This document shows positions 16,270 to 26,758 of a stretch of 29,947 nucleotides of DNA, piece by piece (position 1 is the first letter of the stretch; every line of letters starts with the position of its first letter). The notes under the pieces were generated by a model that was given only the letters and a program-made list of their open reading frames with translations, did not search any database and was not told the origin of the DNA. Position numbers and translations under genes: made by a program. The stretch comes from Nitrospirota bacterium (GTDB lineage: Bacteria > Nitrospirota_A > Leptospirillia > Leptospirillales > Leptospirillaceae), in assembly GCA_021838765.1 (NCBI GenBank), contig JAKCCY010000023.1, positions 1 through 29,947 on the forward strand, read 5' to 3'.

Positions 16270-18582
16270 ATGGAAGCCTATCCTCATCTCAGGATCGAGC
16301 GTGAGCAACCAGTCAAGCAAAAGCGACCTAGTCGACCTCCCCTCTTTCCACGTCCAGTAAACTTGTTGGCCCATGCGCGCAAACTCCAACAAAGTCTGAC
16401 GATTGCGATTGAGGAGGCGAATAAAGATATTGGCGGATTTGATGGTCGGCCGCTTTTCAAGCTCAAAGTTGGGACTCTGCCTCCGGAGCAAATCGAACAA
16501 GGATTCCCAGGTGTCGTGGTCGTGAGTCAGGAACGCGGCGGTTACGCACTCGCCTTTGCCAATAGAATTGCATTGGATGAGTTTGAGGCTAGGCTTAGCC
16601 AACTCGCAGACGGTATGACTCCCAAGTACGCCAACATCCTCTATGCGCTGGAGGCGTTTGACCACTGGACACAGGAAGACCGTATGGGCTGGGCTTTGAA
16701 ACGCGATGGTCTACCGGCCCAGGAGCCTTTCATCTTTGATGTGGAGTTGTGGCCTCTTGGGCGAGGCAATGAGCGCGAGGCAATGAGAACGGCCTTCAGT
16801 TTATGGCTGACCAATGAAGAAGTCACAATACTGGATCGTATCAACGCCGAAGACTTTGTTGCCTATCGATTGAGACTCTCCCGAAAACAGGCTAAAGCGT
16901 TGTTGAAACACCGCGATGTCCGCACCGCTGACTTGCCACCGCGATTGGGACTGGATCTGGATGTCATGCAGCTCGATATTCAGGACGTCACCCAATCCGT
17001 GCCACTGGGTGATGCACCATTTGTTGCCGTGCTCGATAGCGGAATTACTGGAGGACACCCGTTGCTTGCCCCGACGCTGGGCGATGCACAGGGCTTCCTG
17101 CTTCCAAATAAGGAGTCACATGACGATGACGGCCATGGCACCATCGTGGCGGGTATCGCAGTCTATGGCGATGTCGAGGCATGTGCTCAGACCAAGAAAT
17201 TCATCCCTCAGTTGCGCCTGTTGAGCGGTCGAGTTCTTGACCATAGAGCCGAATCCGATACACGTTTCATCGAAAACATCGTTGAGGAGGCGGTAAGATA
17301 TTTTCATGAAACATATAACTGTCGCGTCTTCAATCTTTCCTACGGTAATCTGAACAAACCCTACTTTGGAGGTCGTGTTGCTGGCCTTGCCTACACACTC
17401 GACCGACTGTCGCGTGAATTGGATGTGCTCTTCATCATCCCATCGGGTAACTTTGGGGATGTGCCGACTGAGTGGTTAAAGAACGAATATCCCGATTATT
17501 TTTTCAGAAACGAAGCTAGGCTGATTGATCCGGCTCCGGCATTGAACGCACTCACTGTCGGGAGCCTTGCTCGATGGGATCGGAGTTACGCGGCATGGCG
17601 CCAGCCGAACGATTTGGCGGAAATACCGGTTGCTCAGAGGGATCAGCCATCCCCCTTTACCCGTTGCGGGTATTCCGTAAAGGGGGCTATCAAACCCGAG
17701 TTGGTGGCCTATGGTGGAAACCAAGCCATTGATCCTCGTACAGGAAACGGCTCCAACCGGTGGCTGGGAGAGTTGTCGACTGGCAAAGACTTTGCGGAAG
17801 GACGATTGCTCGCGGAAAGAGTGGGAACGAGCTTTGCTGCGCCCCATGTCGCCCATGTTGCCGCTCGATTATTGGCGGAGGTACCCAATGCCACCACGAA
17901 CCTGCTTCGTGCGCTGCTGATTGCAAACGCAAAGATACCTACTGTAAGCCATACGCTTTTTCATGGAAATGAAGACAAACTTGCACAAATAGTCGGTTAT
18001 GGAATGGTTGATATTTCCAATTTATACCGATCCACCGAGGAGCAGGTCATTATGATTGCCGAATTATCCCTCATTGACAAGCATCACCACTTTTTCGAGG
18101 TGCCGATTCCAGAAAGCTTTTACAACAGAGGAAAGAACCGTCGCAGGCGAGAGATCACAGTGGCCCTTGCTCATTGCCCTCCGGTCAGGACAACCCGGCT
18201 CGAATACAAGGCCAGTCGTTTTCAGTTCCGTCTAGTGGAAGCGGGAACCTTTGATGAAGCAGTGGCTGCTTTCGACAAGGCAACGGCAGAAGAGGTCGAA
18301 AACATCAAGGAGATCAATTGCAACAAGACGACATACGGTACTCAGAAACGCTCCTACGGGACGGTCCAGGCGTCCACGTGGGCGATCAAGCAGCCCCGCT
18401 CCAAAAGACTGTTTGTCGTGGTGACCCGTAATGATCATGCATGGGGCAGTCCACTCACACTGGAAGAAGAGCCCTATGCGTTGGTGATCCGCATGAGCGA
18501 CCGGGAAAACGAAGAGGCTCGGCTCTATACGGAAATCCGCGCCCAGTTGCAGGCACGTGAACGAGCGCGCGTCCGCGTTTGA
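16270..18582 (+). CDS. Subtilisin-like serine protease (S8 family), AAA-coupled
   Basis: A 770-aa protein without signal peptide, so probably cytoplasmic. The first 245 residues are a helical region of unknown type. The S8 catalytic domain follows: D256 (VAVLDSGI), H289 (DDGHGTIVAG), the oxyanion Asn N394 (IPSGNFGD) and the nucleophile S521 (GTSFAAPH), all intact. About 210 C-terminal residues contain beta-rich sequence and end in a basic helix (QARERARVRV). GGAGG at 16254-16258 serves the ATG. Coupling with an AAA ATPase suggests regulated intracellular proteolysis, possibly cutting a host or phage target on infection; the target is unknown. Confidence 0.9.
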   Translation: MEAYPHLRIEREQPVKQKRPSRPPLFPRPVNLLAHARKLQQSLTIAIEEANKDIGGFDGRPLFKLKVGTLPPEQIEQGFPGVVVVSQERGGYALAFANRIALDEFEARLSQLADGMTPKYANILYALEAFDHWTQEDRMGWALKRDGLPAQEPFIFDVELWPLGRGNEREAMRTAFSLWLTNEEVTILDRINAEDFVAYRLRLSRKQAKALLKHRDVRTADLPPRLGLDLDVMQLDIQDVTQSVPLGDAPFVAVLDSGITGGHPLLAPTLGDAQGFLLPNKESHDDDGHGTIVAGIAVYGDVEACAQTKKFIPQLRLLSGRVLDHRAESDTRFIENIVEEAVRYFHETYNCRVFNLSYGNLNKPYFGGRVAGLAYTLDRLSRELDVLFIIPSGNFGDVPTEWLKNEYPDYFFRNEARLIDPAPALNALTVGSLARWDRSYAAWRQPNDLAEIPVAQRDQPSPFTRCGYSVKGAIKPELVAYGGNQAIDPRTGNGSNRWLGELSTGKDFAEGRLLAERVGTSFAAPHVAHVAARLLAEVPNATTNLLRALLIANAKIPTVSHTLFHGNEDKLAQIVGYGMVDISNLYRSTEEQVIMIAELSLIDKHHHFFEVPIPESFYNRGKNRRRREITVALAHCPPVRTTRLEYKASRFQFRLVEAGTFDEAVAAFDKATAEEVENIKEINCNKTTYGTQKRSYGTVQASTWAIKQPRSKRLFVVVTRNDHAWGSPLTLEEEPYALVIRMSDRENEEARLYTEIRAQLQARERARVRV

Positions 18583-18596
18583 GTGGTGAGTAGTTA

Positions 18597-18740
18597 ATGA
18601 GCCGGAACAAAAAGATGGAACTCATCTACATCGGCAAGGATGCGCAGCTAAGATACCTTCCGCCTATGAGGAGCTGTACCGGAGAAGCTCTGCCAGATGG
18701 TCTACCGGACGAGTTGGACAAGAAACATATGAGTCTGTTT
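18597..18740 (+). pseudogene. Short truncated ORF after the protease gene
   Basis: A frame starting MSRNKKMELIYIGKDAQLRYLPP begins 14 nt after the protease stop. At about 18740 it runs into sequence that is the antisense of an HsdR-like gene, so only about 47 codons could be original. No family is recognised. It may be the cut-off start of a third cassette gene. Confidence 0.25.
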
Positions 18741-18929
18741 TTTAATGCCTACATTTGCAGTAAACTCTGGAACGACTTCAGTAGGGTTTGATGTGTCATA
18801 ACCCAGTATACCAATAAAAGGCATAATAATGGCGGCCTTCGTAGCTTCTTCTGTTGATAAAGGGTCACCAGCGGACTGTAATCGTTTGATTTTATCCCCA
18901 AGATTGCGCAACTGATCTATGAAGTCCAT
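18702..18929 (-). pseudogene. Truncated HsdR-like restriction endonuclease N-terminus
   Basis: ATG 18929 follows AAAGGAGTGTTC, a strong ribosome site. The frame reads MDFIDQLRNLGDKIKRL, then STEEATKAAIIMPFIGILGYD and NPTEVVPEFTANVGIKK, the usual N-terminus of the HsdR_N-like restriction family (normally followed by GEKVDYAI). After the two Lys, near 18740, the sequence changes to unrelated residues and stops at 18702. About 63 family residues remain of a protein that is normally several hundred aa. It lies 80 nt after the DUF499 gene on the same strand, so it was probably the last gene of that operon. An 8-bp inverted repeat (18946-18964) lies in the gap. Confidence 0.72.
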
Positions 18930-19009
18930 GAACACTCCTTTAGGATGAAAATAATCTATTTTCACTTTTCTGATGCTGTACTTCTTAGTTTTTGAATCCC
19001 ATCCTTTGC

Positions 19010-21811
19010 TTAATCTTCGAATTCGGCACTCTTAAATTTCAAAACCTTACAGTTTTCCTTGATCGTCCGCTGAAATCCATCATCGAACTGTTTCAACGTT
19101 TCAGCATGGATTTCAAGAGAAAGAACAACCGATGTATCCGGCTTCAGATTGAAGTGGTTCAGCACCTCATCGACAATTTGGGCAAAGGTTGCCTTCGGCC
19201 CTTGGGGGTCGAGATCGATACTGGCAAAGAACCGTTTCTTTTGAGAGGCTTGATGAGGAAGGGGTGGTGGAGTTTCCGAGACGGAACTGGATCCATCAGC
19301 GGGGACCGGATTGGGTGGCCGTTCAGAACCGGAGGACTCTGCTTCCTGTTTTCTCCTCTCCTGGTCAACGATCCTTGCGACATCGGAATTGATCAAAAGA
19401 AGGGAATGGTCAAGCGTGACCGAAAAAGGCTTGTTGAATGAAAAGCCCACATACTGATCCTTTTCTTTCCCATAGGCCAGTCCAAAGAAATCGGGACTGG
19501 CTGATCCTTTTTCAATGGCCGAACGGAAAACCGTCTCGCCCATAAGCCGTGGGAAATAAAGATAGCAGGACATCTTCTGCCAGACATCGAGGGCAGAGAC
19601 ATCCAGAACATCCGGCTTCCAGAACCATGTTCTAAGGATCGCCTTGAGATGGATCGGAGACCATTCTGAGATCACGAGCTCGTTCTCACGAAGAATCCGC
19701 TCAATCTCTCCGGTAAAACGGGGTGCTTGTGTAGAAAGAGCAAACGGATCCCACCGGATTCCTTCCACACCTTTTTCGGGACTGGCACACTGAGAGGGAA
19801 CGAGCAGCCACTTGTATGTCTCGCGGATCGTCCGGTCGAGATAGGTGCGGGCGTCTTCAAGGCTCTTCCTGGCCTGCCGGATCTGGTACTGATCGAGGTT
19901 GATGCGGAGCGCATCAATGTCATCCAGGATCGATTGCCAGGCCAGGATAATCCTTATCTGCTCCATAAGATTCATCACCGATCCATGGTCTGCCAGAAGA
20001 AAGACCAGGCGATTCTGATACTTCCGGGGCTGATCTCCCCGATATTTTAGAAAGGGAGCTGTTTGCTCATAAGCTAACTTTGGGTTTCCGGAATTATAGG
20101 CATCATCCAACGGCAAGACGATCAGTCGAAGGCCTCCGTCATCGGGAACATCCCCATGATTGGTGAAAACATGGATCCCGCCGAACATGCCGGGCTCAAG
20201 AATTTTGCGAAGACGTTCCCGGAGAAGTGGCGCGATATGCTCCAGGTCCTGGAACCTTCGTTTCCTTTCCTCCATCTCGCGTCGCAGATTGGGCCGTGTG
20301 TCGAACCAGTAACGGTTATTGGCACTATTCAAATAATGCAGCCGGTCAGAAAGTCGGTCCAGTGCATCGCGAAAGAGTTCCGGAGGCTGACCGGGCTGAA
20401 CGCTTCCCAGAAGGATCCGTTCCAGCTCAATACCCCGAATCTGCTGCTTGGATGACGGTGGAGCACTTCCCAGAAAGATTGTTCTCGCCACCCGTCGGCA
20501 AGCCTGAAGGCTCCCAAAGCGGGTCTCCTTCGTTTCAATCATGGCAGCCTCGGATCGATTCCCGTCGATATCGCGCTCCAGAACCGGATCCCATCCCTGG
20601 GGAAGGGGGTTCTGGATCACGCTTCGTACTTCCGCATCCGACAGGGGAAAGCTCCCTGGCAGGATCAGAAGATCCTTGTTCCCGTCAACCCACAGACGAT
20701 GGATGACCATCGCCATGAGTTTCAAAACCCCCCGTGTTCGCTGGAAGGTTTCAAGGGTGGACCAGTCTTCGTATAGCCGGTCGAAAATTTCCGGGTGAAT
20801 CGGATAGGCGCGCCTGAGACGGTCGTAGTAGGCCCCTTCCCGGGTTTCGATCGGAAAGTCCGAGGCCCGGTCAATATAGAGATCGGCAAAACTCCGGCAC
20901 ACGGCGTCAACAGACCGGGAGTCGGTAATGTCAGAGAAGAGTCTCCTCCTGACGATCTCGAAGGATTCCTCTGTCGAGACCGGACGCCAGAGGGCCTGAA
21001 CACGACCAAAGTAATATTCGAGGGTTTGAAGAACATCGTTGCCCCGTTGTCCTCCAGCTTCCCGGTCCGATTCCGGAAGAGAGACCAGAAGCACGGCATT
21101 GGGAACGGCCTTTAGTGCTTCGGTCAGGCCCTGGACAAAGGACAGATTCGAGTCGTAGGTTCCTCCGGTAAGTGTGGCTCCTGATCCAAACTGTCGGATG
21201 TAAGAAACCAGTTCATCGATCAGGATCACACAGGGTGCATACCGGGAAATCAGTTGGGTCAGAAGCTCCTTTCCGGGAGAGGTTCCGGAAAGATCGGCCT
21301 CGGAAATCATACGATATCCCTCTTCTCCTCCCAACTGCCAGGCCAGTTCCCCCCACAAGGTCCGGATCTGGTCTCCCCCCCGATTTCTCGGGACATTGGG
21401 GGCCAGATTGATTCCATCGAGAACCGAAACACGGCACAGGGGAAGATCGGTGACCCCGACCCTGTCCAGGATCGGGGGAATTCCCTGCATCTCCCGGGTC
21501 GAAACCGCTCTGTTCACCAGATGGTAGACAGCCAGCATGGTGTGGGTCTTTCCACCTCCAAAGGCCGTCTGCAACTGGATGACCGGATCCCCTCCCTGAC
21601 CGGTCAGGCGTTTGACGACCGATCCCAGAAGATTGTTCATTCCTTCTGTGATGAAAGTTCTTTTGAAGAATAGCGACGGATCCTGATATTCGGGAACTGC
21701 TGTCTTTTCAAAGACACGGGAGAGATCCGCGGCAAATTCGGCCTGTTGAAAGGTTCCCCTCATGACATCTTCATGGGGAATGGCGACCTCTGTCCAAGGC
21801 TTCTGGTTCAT
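19010..21811 (-). CDS. DUF499 ATPase of a helicase-methylase-ATPase system
   Basis: A 933-aa cytoplasmic ATPase of the DUF499 family. Walker A is AFGGGKTHT (83-91), and Walker B is [11 protein letters not shown] (194-204). The N-terminus ([26 protein letters not shown]) and the [10 protein letters not shown] continuation are typical. A low-complexity linker rich in Ser and Pro (about residues 815-850) separates the last domain, [33 protein letters not shown] precedes the ATG. It lies 27 nt after the DUF1156 methylase, and the two families are found together in many genomes. It may supply ATP-driven complex assembly or DNA movement for the methylase-helicase partners. Confidence 0.9.
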   Translation of the reverse strand: MNQKPWTEVAIPHEDVMRGTFQQAEFAADLSRVFEKTAVPEYQDPSLFFKRTFITEGMNNLLGSVVKRLTGQGGDPVIQLQTAFGGGKTHTMLAVYHLVNRAVSTREMQGIPPILDRVGVTDLPLCRVSVLDGINLAPNVPRNRGGDQIRTLWGELAWQLGGEEGYRMISEADLSGTSPGKELLTQLISRYAPCVILIDELVSYIRQFGSGATLTGGTYDSNLSFVQGLTEALKAVPNAVLLVSLPESDREAGGQRGNDVLQTLEYYFGRVQALWRPVSTEESFEIVRRRLFSDITDSRSVDAVCRSFADLYIDRASDFPIETREGAYYDRLRRAYPIHPEIFDRLYEDWSTLETFQRTRGVLKLMAMVIHRLWVDGNKDLLILPGSFPLSDAEVRSVIQNPLPQGWDPVLERDIDGNRSEAAMIETKETRFGSLQACRRVARTIFLGSAPPSSKQQIRGIELERILLGSVQPGQPPELFRDALDRLSDRLHYLNSANNRYWFDTRPNLRREMEERKRRFQDLEHIAPLLRERLRKILEPGMFGGIHVFTNHGDVPDDGGLRLIVLPLDDAYNSGNPKLAYEQTAPFLKYRGDQPRKYQNRLVFLLADHGSVMNLMEQIRIILAWQSILDDIDALRINLDQYQIRQARKSLEDARTYLDRTIRETYKWLLVPSQCASPEKGVEGIRWDPFALSTQAPRFTGEIERILRENELVISEWSPIHLKAILRTWFWKPDVLDVSALDVWQKMSCYLYFPRLMGETVFRSAIEKGSASPDFFGLAYGKEKDQYVGFSFNKPFSVTLDHSLLLINSDVARIVDQERRKQEAESSGSERPPNPVPADGSSSVSETPPPLPHQASQKKRFFASIDLDPQGPKATFAQIVDEVLNHFNLKPDTSVVLSLEIHAETLKQFDDGFQRTIKENCKVLKFKSAEFED

Positions 21812-21838
21812 TTTCCGTCTCTCCTTCCTTGAAGCGTT

Positions 21839-24772
21839 TTATTCTCCACTAGGAATATCCTCCTGAACTGCCTGTTTACCGCTCACAAAGATCTCGCCCT
21901 GTTTTAAGATCTGAACTACTGGTTTGAAGCTGGCCTTGGCGACTCCATGCCAGGATGCGATCAGTTCATTGACCATCCGGGCATCCTCGGCCCACCCCTT
22001 TCGTTCGCAAAAGGTATAGACCCGATAGGCCAGTTGACGGATGGCATCCGATCGGGAGGGCATGGCGGCCAGAATGGTGCCAGCTTCTTGTTCTCCACTA
22101 GACTGAAGAGCCCCGACGAGGTGGTACAGACCTTTCCAGACCGAGAGACGGGAATCAGTCTCAGGATTCCAGTCTGAAGGATATTCTGAAAATCTGAGAA
22201 GACGGACCTTTCCTCCCTGGGATTCCAGAACCCCGCTCTCCCGCACTCCATCAACGCTCGTTCCCTTGGCCCGGGAGAGTGTTTCCGCATCTCCATAGGG
22301 GCCGACACTCCAGCCAAAACCTTCAAACCAGGAAAGACAGAACCGGGTATCGGGATCGAGATCGCCCTCAGCATGGGAGAAGTAGGCATCGAGTTCCTTG
22401 TTGATCAGTGTCAGTGCTTCGTGGACCGGCATGGGCGTTCCGTCGGCCTCAAGGACAGGTTGGCGTGAGAAGATGGCCATTCCGGGTCCGATGGTTGACT
22501 GGGCGAGATCGACCGGGGCAATCGGAGACTGGCCCTCTTTTCCCCCGATCATCGCCTCCAGTGCCTCTGGAAGTTCTGTACTAAGTTCTCTCAGAAATTC
22601 TCGACGGGAAATAGGGGAAACATCTTTCTCCCGTTTCCGGCATACCAGTATGATGCTGGAGGCAAGGGCATTGGTTCCAGACCCTATCATTCGGTTCGAA
22701 AGTTCCGTTCTCATCGGCCATGTCCCGGTAATGGAAAATCCGGCCTTGATAACCGCTTCTAGGAAGGTCTCCCATCCGGTCGACGCGGTGCTTCCTTCTT
22801 TTGTTTCTGACTGCTTGAAGGCGTAATAGATGGTGACCGGAAAGACTGGATGGGCCTGTTCCGCCAAACGGTGCATGGCCTGGGTCATACCTGTCATAAA
22901 AAATTGCTCGGCCTCTCCCTTGTTCTTATGTCGATAGGGAGAGGCGATCAGCTCTTCCAACTTTGGAACAGCAAGTGTCGAAAAAAGATCAGGATAAACG
23001 ATCTTTAGTGAACGACGGAGCCAGACATAGAAAAAGTCAGAGAGATCTGCATAGCCGATATTGTCAAAATAGGGGGGATCCGTGGAGATAATCTTCGATG
23101 AAGAGACGGTTTGGGATTGGGCATCCTGTTGGCAGGCCAAGCCTGTCCCTTTGGATGGGAGGTTCAACAAGACTTTCTGAATCCATTCTGACGCTCCCAG
23201 AAAATTTCCAGAAGAATCAGAAAAAGGATTGGCTTCTGAGTAGTCCCACGTCATGGGGATCGCTTGTCGGCCGAAGGTATTTCTATTGGATTCTCTACTG
23301 GAATCCCACCCACAAATGGATGACATTCGATCCGAAAGTCGGTCAACCGATAGTCCCAAATACACTCCCACTGCCTGAGCATATGCAGTAGCTCCCTTTC
23401 CTCCGGCATCGAGACCCACGCTATCGTCGGGGATTCCCGCTTTGACCGCATCGGTCCGGCATTTCTCGATGGCCTCCCCCACCAGATCGGAAAAGGTCGT
23501 CAGCGCCACCAGCTGGCGGGGGGTGAAGAGTTTGTCCCAAGTGGTTAATCCGTAAAGTCCAATATTCACGCGACATTTTCCGTGGGTTTCAAATATTGGT
23601 TTCCACTCTGGTTTTGCTTGACGAGCGATGGCTTCCTGATCTTCAGTCGCCGATAGATAGACCCGACCATGGGGACCTTCAGCTACAGTTGCCATAAGAT
23701 TGGAGCCCATGAGGTCAGCAATTCCTTCCAAGCGAATATGCTTGTAGTCAATGGGTGATCCAGACAAGAGACAGTGGAATCCCCCGCGTTTTCCAGCAGT
23801 TGTCCCACTCTTCGCTCCTTCTGGAGGCTTCCCCACATTGACCACAAACCGATATTGGTCTCCCTCGACGACGGGCTCCACATAGGCTTCCTTACCCGGC
23901 TTGCCGGAAAGAATAAAGCTTGATACAAGCGGAACATCCACATGGTTATAGGCCGGATTGGGGCTCTTAACCGTTCGCGCCCAGAGCCATGCAATGACCG
24001 TCAGTTTCTGACCGATGAGGGGAACAAGATCCTCCCGTTCTTTAGCCATCTCCTTTGTGATTTCGATCTGGGGATAAAGATGTCCGATTCTCTTTTCCGC
24101 CTCTTCTCTCATCCAGTGGCCGTACCGTCGAACATCCTCCGCCAGCCCTTGGGCACCACCCCAGTCTGCTTCGGTGGTGCGGCCTTTCTGTTCTCCCAAA
24201 GGAACAGGACCCACCGGTTTTCGTCCTGCAAACTTGGGGGGGATCTCGATCATCGCCTTATTGATCAGGACCGCCACCGGATTGAGATCGGAGGCCCAGG
24301 ACTCAAGACCCAGACGTTGGGCTTCGAGCGGAATCGCCCCTCCTCCCGCGAAGGGGTCATGAAAAGCGGGGAGTTTTTCTGGATCGAAGAGCTCCTTGGA
24401 TTGTGGATGATCCTTATTCAGTGCACATGTTTCCATCCAGGATTTTCTGATTTCCTCCCAAGCCTCGTTCAACACCTCTTCGTTATTGGTATTCTCCCAT
24501 ACGACAAGTTTACGGAGAATACCAAAAAGCCGTTCCCGTTCGAGTTGTGCCTTTTCCTTGTTGATCCCTCGTCCCAGACTTCGTTCATAACCGGGATCGT
24601 TGACCATCTGGGCAAAGAGAACAGCCCGGGCTGCCGCCAGTGGACGTCTGGCCCACCAAAGATGAAGCGTCGAGGGATGACCATGACGGATCGACTTTTC
24701 CCGGGCGGAGGCTATATTGATGTCGTCTAATGGAAGCGCCACCTCAATCAGTTTCTTGGGAAGTTTGATCAC
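21839..24772 (-). CDS. DUF1156 DNA methylase
   Basis: A 977-aa protein with an N-terminal DUF1156 domain ([14 protein letters not shown], then SIRHGHPST and [15 protein letters not shown]) and adenine/N4-cytosine methyltransferase motifs: the SAM-binding [13 protein letters not shown] (from about residue 139) and the catalytic DPPYFDN at residue 565. GTG 24772 is preferred over ATG 24787 because AAGGAG lies 5 nt before it and the ATG would precede that ribosome site; the resulting [15 protein letters not shown] is the family N-terminus. It likely methylates host DNA for self/non-self marking. It is the core of the putative defence operon. Confidence 0.92.
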   Translation of the reverse strand: MIKLPKKLIEVALPLDDINIASAREKSIRHGHPSTLHLWWARRPLAAARAVLFAQMVNDPGYERSLGRGINKEKAQLERERLFGILRKLVVWENTNNEEVLNEAWEEIRKSWMETCALNKDHPQSKELFDPEKLPAFHDPFAGGGAIPLEAQRLGLESWASDLNPVAVLINKAMIEIPPKFAGRKPVGPVPLGEQKGRTTEADWGGAQGLAEDVRRYGHWMREEAEKRIGHLYPQIEITKEMAKEREDLVPLIGQKLTVIAWLWARTVKSPNPAYNHVDVPLVSSFILSGKPGKEAYVEPVVEGDQYRFVVNVGKPPEGAKSGTTAGKRGGFHCLLSGSPIDYKHIRLEGIADLMGSNLMATVAEGPHGRVYLSATEDQEAIARQAKPEWKPIFETHGKCRVNIGLYGLTTWDKLFTPRQLVALTTFSDLVGEAIEKCRTDAVKAGIPDDSVGLDAGGKGATAYAQAVGVYLGLSVDRLSDRMSSICGWDSSRESNRNTFGRQAIPMTWDYSEANPFSDSSGNFLGASEWIQKVLLNLPSKGTGLACQQDAQSQTVSSSKIISTDPPYFDNIGYADLSDFFYVWLRRSLKIVYPDLFSTLAVPKLEELIASPYRHKNKGEAEQFFMTGMTQAMHRLAEQAHPVFPVTIYYAFKQSETKEGSTASTGWETFLEAVIKAGFSITGTWPMRTELSNRMIGSGTNALASSIILVCRKREKDVSPISRREFLRELSTELPEALEAMIGGKEGQSPIAPVDLAQSTIGPGMAIFSRQPVLEADGTPMPVHEALTLINKELDAYFSHAEGDLDPDTRFCLSWFEGFGWSVGPYGDAETLSRAKGTSVDGVRESGVLESQGGKVRLLRFSEYPSDWNPETDSRLSVWKGLYHLVGALQSSGEQEAGTILAAMPSRSDAIRQLAYRVYTFCERKGWAEDARMVNELIASWHGVAKASFKPVVQILKQGEIFVSGKQAVQEDIPSGE

Positions 24773-24827
24773 GAACACTCCTTGCATGGATCAAATGAGT
24801 GATTATTAGACGAAATATGAGCAGTCG

Positions 24828-25100
24828 TCATTGTCGGAGAGGTTGATATCGAATCAAAAGCGTTGAAGTCTCAATCTTTTGAGGATCGCTCAAAATATCA
24901 TCACCCACACCCCTATTATTCCTCATAACCCCACAACAAGCGGGCATTCTTGCATCTTTCGGTTTGTAGGGGGGCTGAATGACACAATCATGAAGATCCT
25001 TTGAAAGAACATCGACATACGATCGTCCTTTTTTGAGGGACTCCTGAAAGATCCTGTCCAACTCGGCCTGAAAAAGATGGGCAATCTTTTGTCGGACCAT
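24828..25100 (-). CDS. Small conserved-motif protein in the defence operon
   Basis: A 90-aa protein with an N-terminal helix (IAHLFQAELDRIFQESLKKG), then SYVDVLSKDLHDCV and DARMPACCGVM. The combination of SYVDV, DLH and MPxCCxVM recurs, as I recall, in small proteins beside restriction-modification genes, but I cannot name its family. The two adjacent Cys and the His could bind metal. The ATG shares one base with the stop of the upstream 552-aa gene (TGATG), with GGAGG 6 nt before it, so translation is coupled. A further TTG start one codon earlier is possible. Confidence 0.7.
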   Translation of the reverse strand: MVRQKIAHLFQAELDRIFQESLKKGRSYVDVLSKDLHDCVIQPPYKPKDARMPACCGVMRNNRGVGDDILSDPQKIETSTLLIRYQPLRQ

Positions 25101-26758
25101 CAAAAACCTCCTTGCCTAAAATGCTCAATGGTGACAGGAAAGTTATTGAAAGCCTTCTGAACTTGTTTTTCGTATTCTTCTCCCCAACAACTTGAAAACA
25201 GTAAGACGACATCGAAGGAGTCGAGATTTTTTTCCCGTATTTGCCGAATCAGGTCATCCATCGAAACTGTCCGATTCTCGGTGGCATCGAAGGGCTTGTT
25301 GAATGTCACATTATATTTTTCCGGGATGACACAGTCCGGATTTATAAAACCATACAATGACGACAGAATAACCCACCTTGTCGTGTGAGCTTCAACGATC
25401 TTGAGGTCTTTACAGAACCGTTCGCCTATATACGCAATGCGAGCTGGGGTCGGCCCGGCATTCGGATTTTTATCCCAAATTTTCGTTTTTGTGCAGGCAA
25501 GAACCCCGAGAACTCTTGGCGAGGAGAGTTGTCCCGGATCTGAAGGCTTTCTGGAGGTCACAGGAAAAGACTCGATTCTGGGTAGCGAGAATGAAGAGGA
25601 GTCTCCAGCTTTGTTTGGATTGCTGTTATCGCATGCATTCTGTCTGTCGTCCCTCTTTCCTCTTCCGCATTGGGGGAAGAGAGGACATGAGATCGGTGGA
25701 TCTTTAGAATTACAGAAGGATTGTCCAAAGCGCCAGAGTGCCTTGTCGATGTCCAGTGAAACCATCGGCCGAGTTTTCTCACCTTCCTGAATCACGTGCC
25801 CTTTAACTGCGTCTCTCCATAGGGCGGCTACCTGCTGCTTGTTTGACATTTCAGACCCTGTCTCGGCTCCTCGCACCACGCATTGAGTAACCCTTTCGAT
25901 GTGAACGTCCACAGGTATGGGAACAGGCTCAAGGTTCTTGAGGGTAAGTCCTGCATTGTCCCGCATCATGCGGATCCACAGAGGACCGATCTTTTCTCCC
26001 TTGAGGTAAGGAAAGAATTTTCCTTCTTTACGGATATAATCGAGTACGGCGGTGGCATCCATTCCATGGGCGAGAAAAAGGTTCAGGGGATCTCCGCCGA
26101 ATTGTTCCAGAAACGTCCGGGAGAGAGTTGTCCATGTATTAAGGTCCGTATCGTCTCTTTTCTTCTCTTGCCCCATCAAAAGCCCTGAACCAAGAAGATC
26201 CCTTCTGAGCTCAATCGTGTCCCGCCGAATGACCTCCTGGGAATTGAAAAGAGACCGATAGATTGGATTTCCGAACGCCTTTCGGGCAAGGTCCCAAAGA
26301 TCGTCCGCCTTTCTCTGGTAGTCAATTGCCACCACAAGCGTCAGGAAGAGGCGATACTCTGCCGAATCTCGGACAACGCCTTCGGGCAGAGCATCCTCCG
26401 GCATGGGAGGATTGGGAAAGGCTTGGAGGATAATAGAAACCATGTCTCTCGGTGGATTTTTTTGCAGGGGTTTTTTTGAGATTGATGAGAGGATCTCTTG
26501 CACTTCCAAGCACGCCTTTCGGGCTTTTTCCTTATATTGGGGAAATGGGAAAAACCGTTCTGCACAGTGGAAATCTTGGAGGGCCAAATCATACTCCCCG
26601 ATCTCTCGATAATCCTCAGCTCTCCAAAAGCAAATATTTCCGTCCTCGCCATAGCTCTTCAACAAGTTGAGATAAAACTCTTCTCCCAACCTCCTGTCTT
26701 GCCGGAACAATGATCTTGCTTGGCTTAGTTTGTCGTTGATTTCCCGCCAGTTTGTCAT
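25100..26758 (-). CDS. Putative DNA glycosylase fused to DUF6884/YaaA-like domain
   Basis: A 552-aa protein with three parts. Residues 1-90 form TPR-like helices (YREIGEYDLALQDFHCAERF). Residues about 130-376 resemble a HhH-GPD DNA glycosylase: a hairpin-like FPYLKGEKIGPLW segment (249-261), IPVDVHIERV with a candidate catalytic Asp D284, and a Cys group C349, C358, C364 (perhaps C376) after LWRFGQSF, in the place of the Endo III iron-sulfur motif but with different spacing. After a Ser/Pro-rich linker (about 380-413), residues 415-510 resemble DUF6884/YaaA-like proteins (VLGVLACTKTK, WVILSSLYGFINPD). GAGGAG precedes the ATG. It could excise modified bases from foreign DNA. Domain calls are by eye. 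Confidence 0.6.
   Translation of the reverse strand: MTNWREINDKLSQARSLFRQDRRLGEEFYLNLLKSYGEDGNICFWRAEDYREIGEYDLALQDFHCAERFFPFPQYKEKARKACLEVQEILSSISKKPLQKNPPRDMVSIILQAFPNPPMPEDALPEGVVRDSAEYRLFLTLVVAIDYQRKADDLWDLARKAFGNPIYRSLFNSQEVIRRDTIELRRDLLGSGLLMGQEKKRDDTDLNTWTTLSRTFLEQFGGDPLNLFLAHGMDATAVLDYIRKEGKFFPYLKGEKIGPLWIRMMRDNAGLTLKNLEPVPIPVDVHIERVTQCVVRGAETGSEMSNKQQVAALWRDAVKGHVIQEGEKTRPMVSLDIDKALWRFGQSFCNSKDPPISCPLFPQCGRGKRDDRQNACDNSNPNKAGDSSSFSLPRIESFPVTSRKPSDPGQLSSPRVLGVLACTKTKIWDKNPNAGPTPARIAYIGERFCKDLKIVEAHTTRWVILSSLYGFINPDCVIPEKYNVTFNKPFDATENRTVSMDDLIRQIREKNLDSFDVVLLFSSCWGEEYEKQVQKAFNNFPVTIEHFRQGGF

Noticed and set aside
19992..24730. Several + strand open frames within the DUF499 and methylase genes
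   Set aside because: They are shadows of long, conserved - strand genes and have no recognisable domains.
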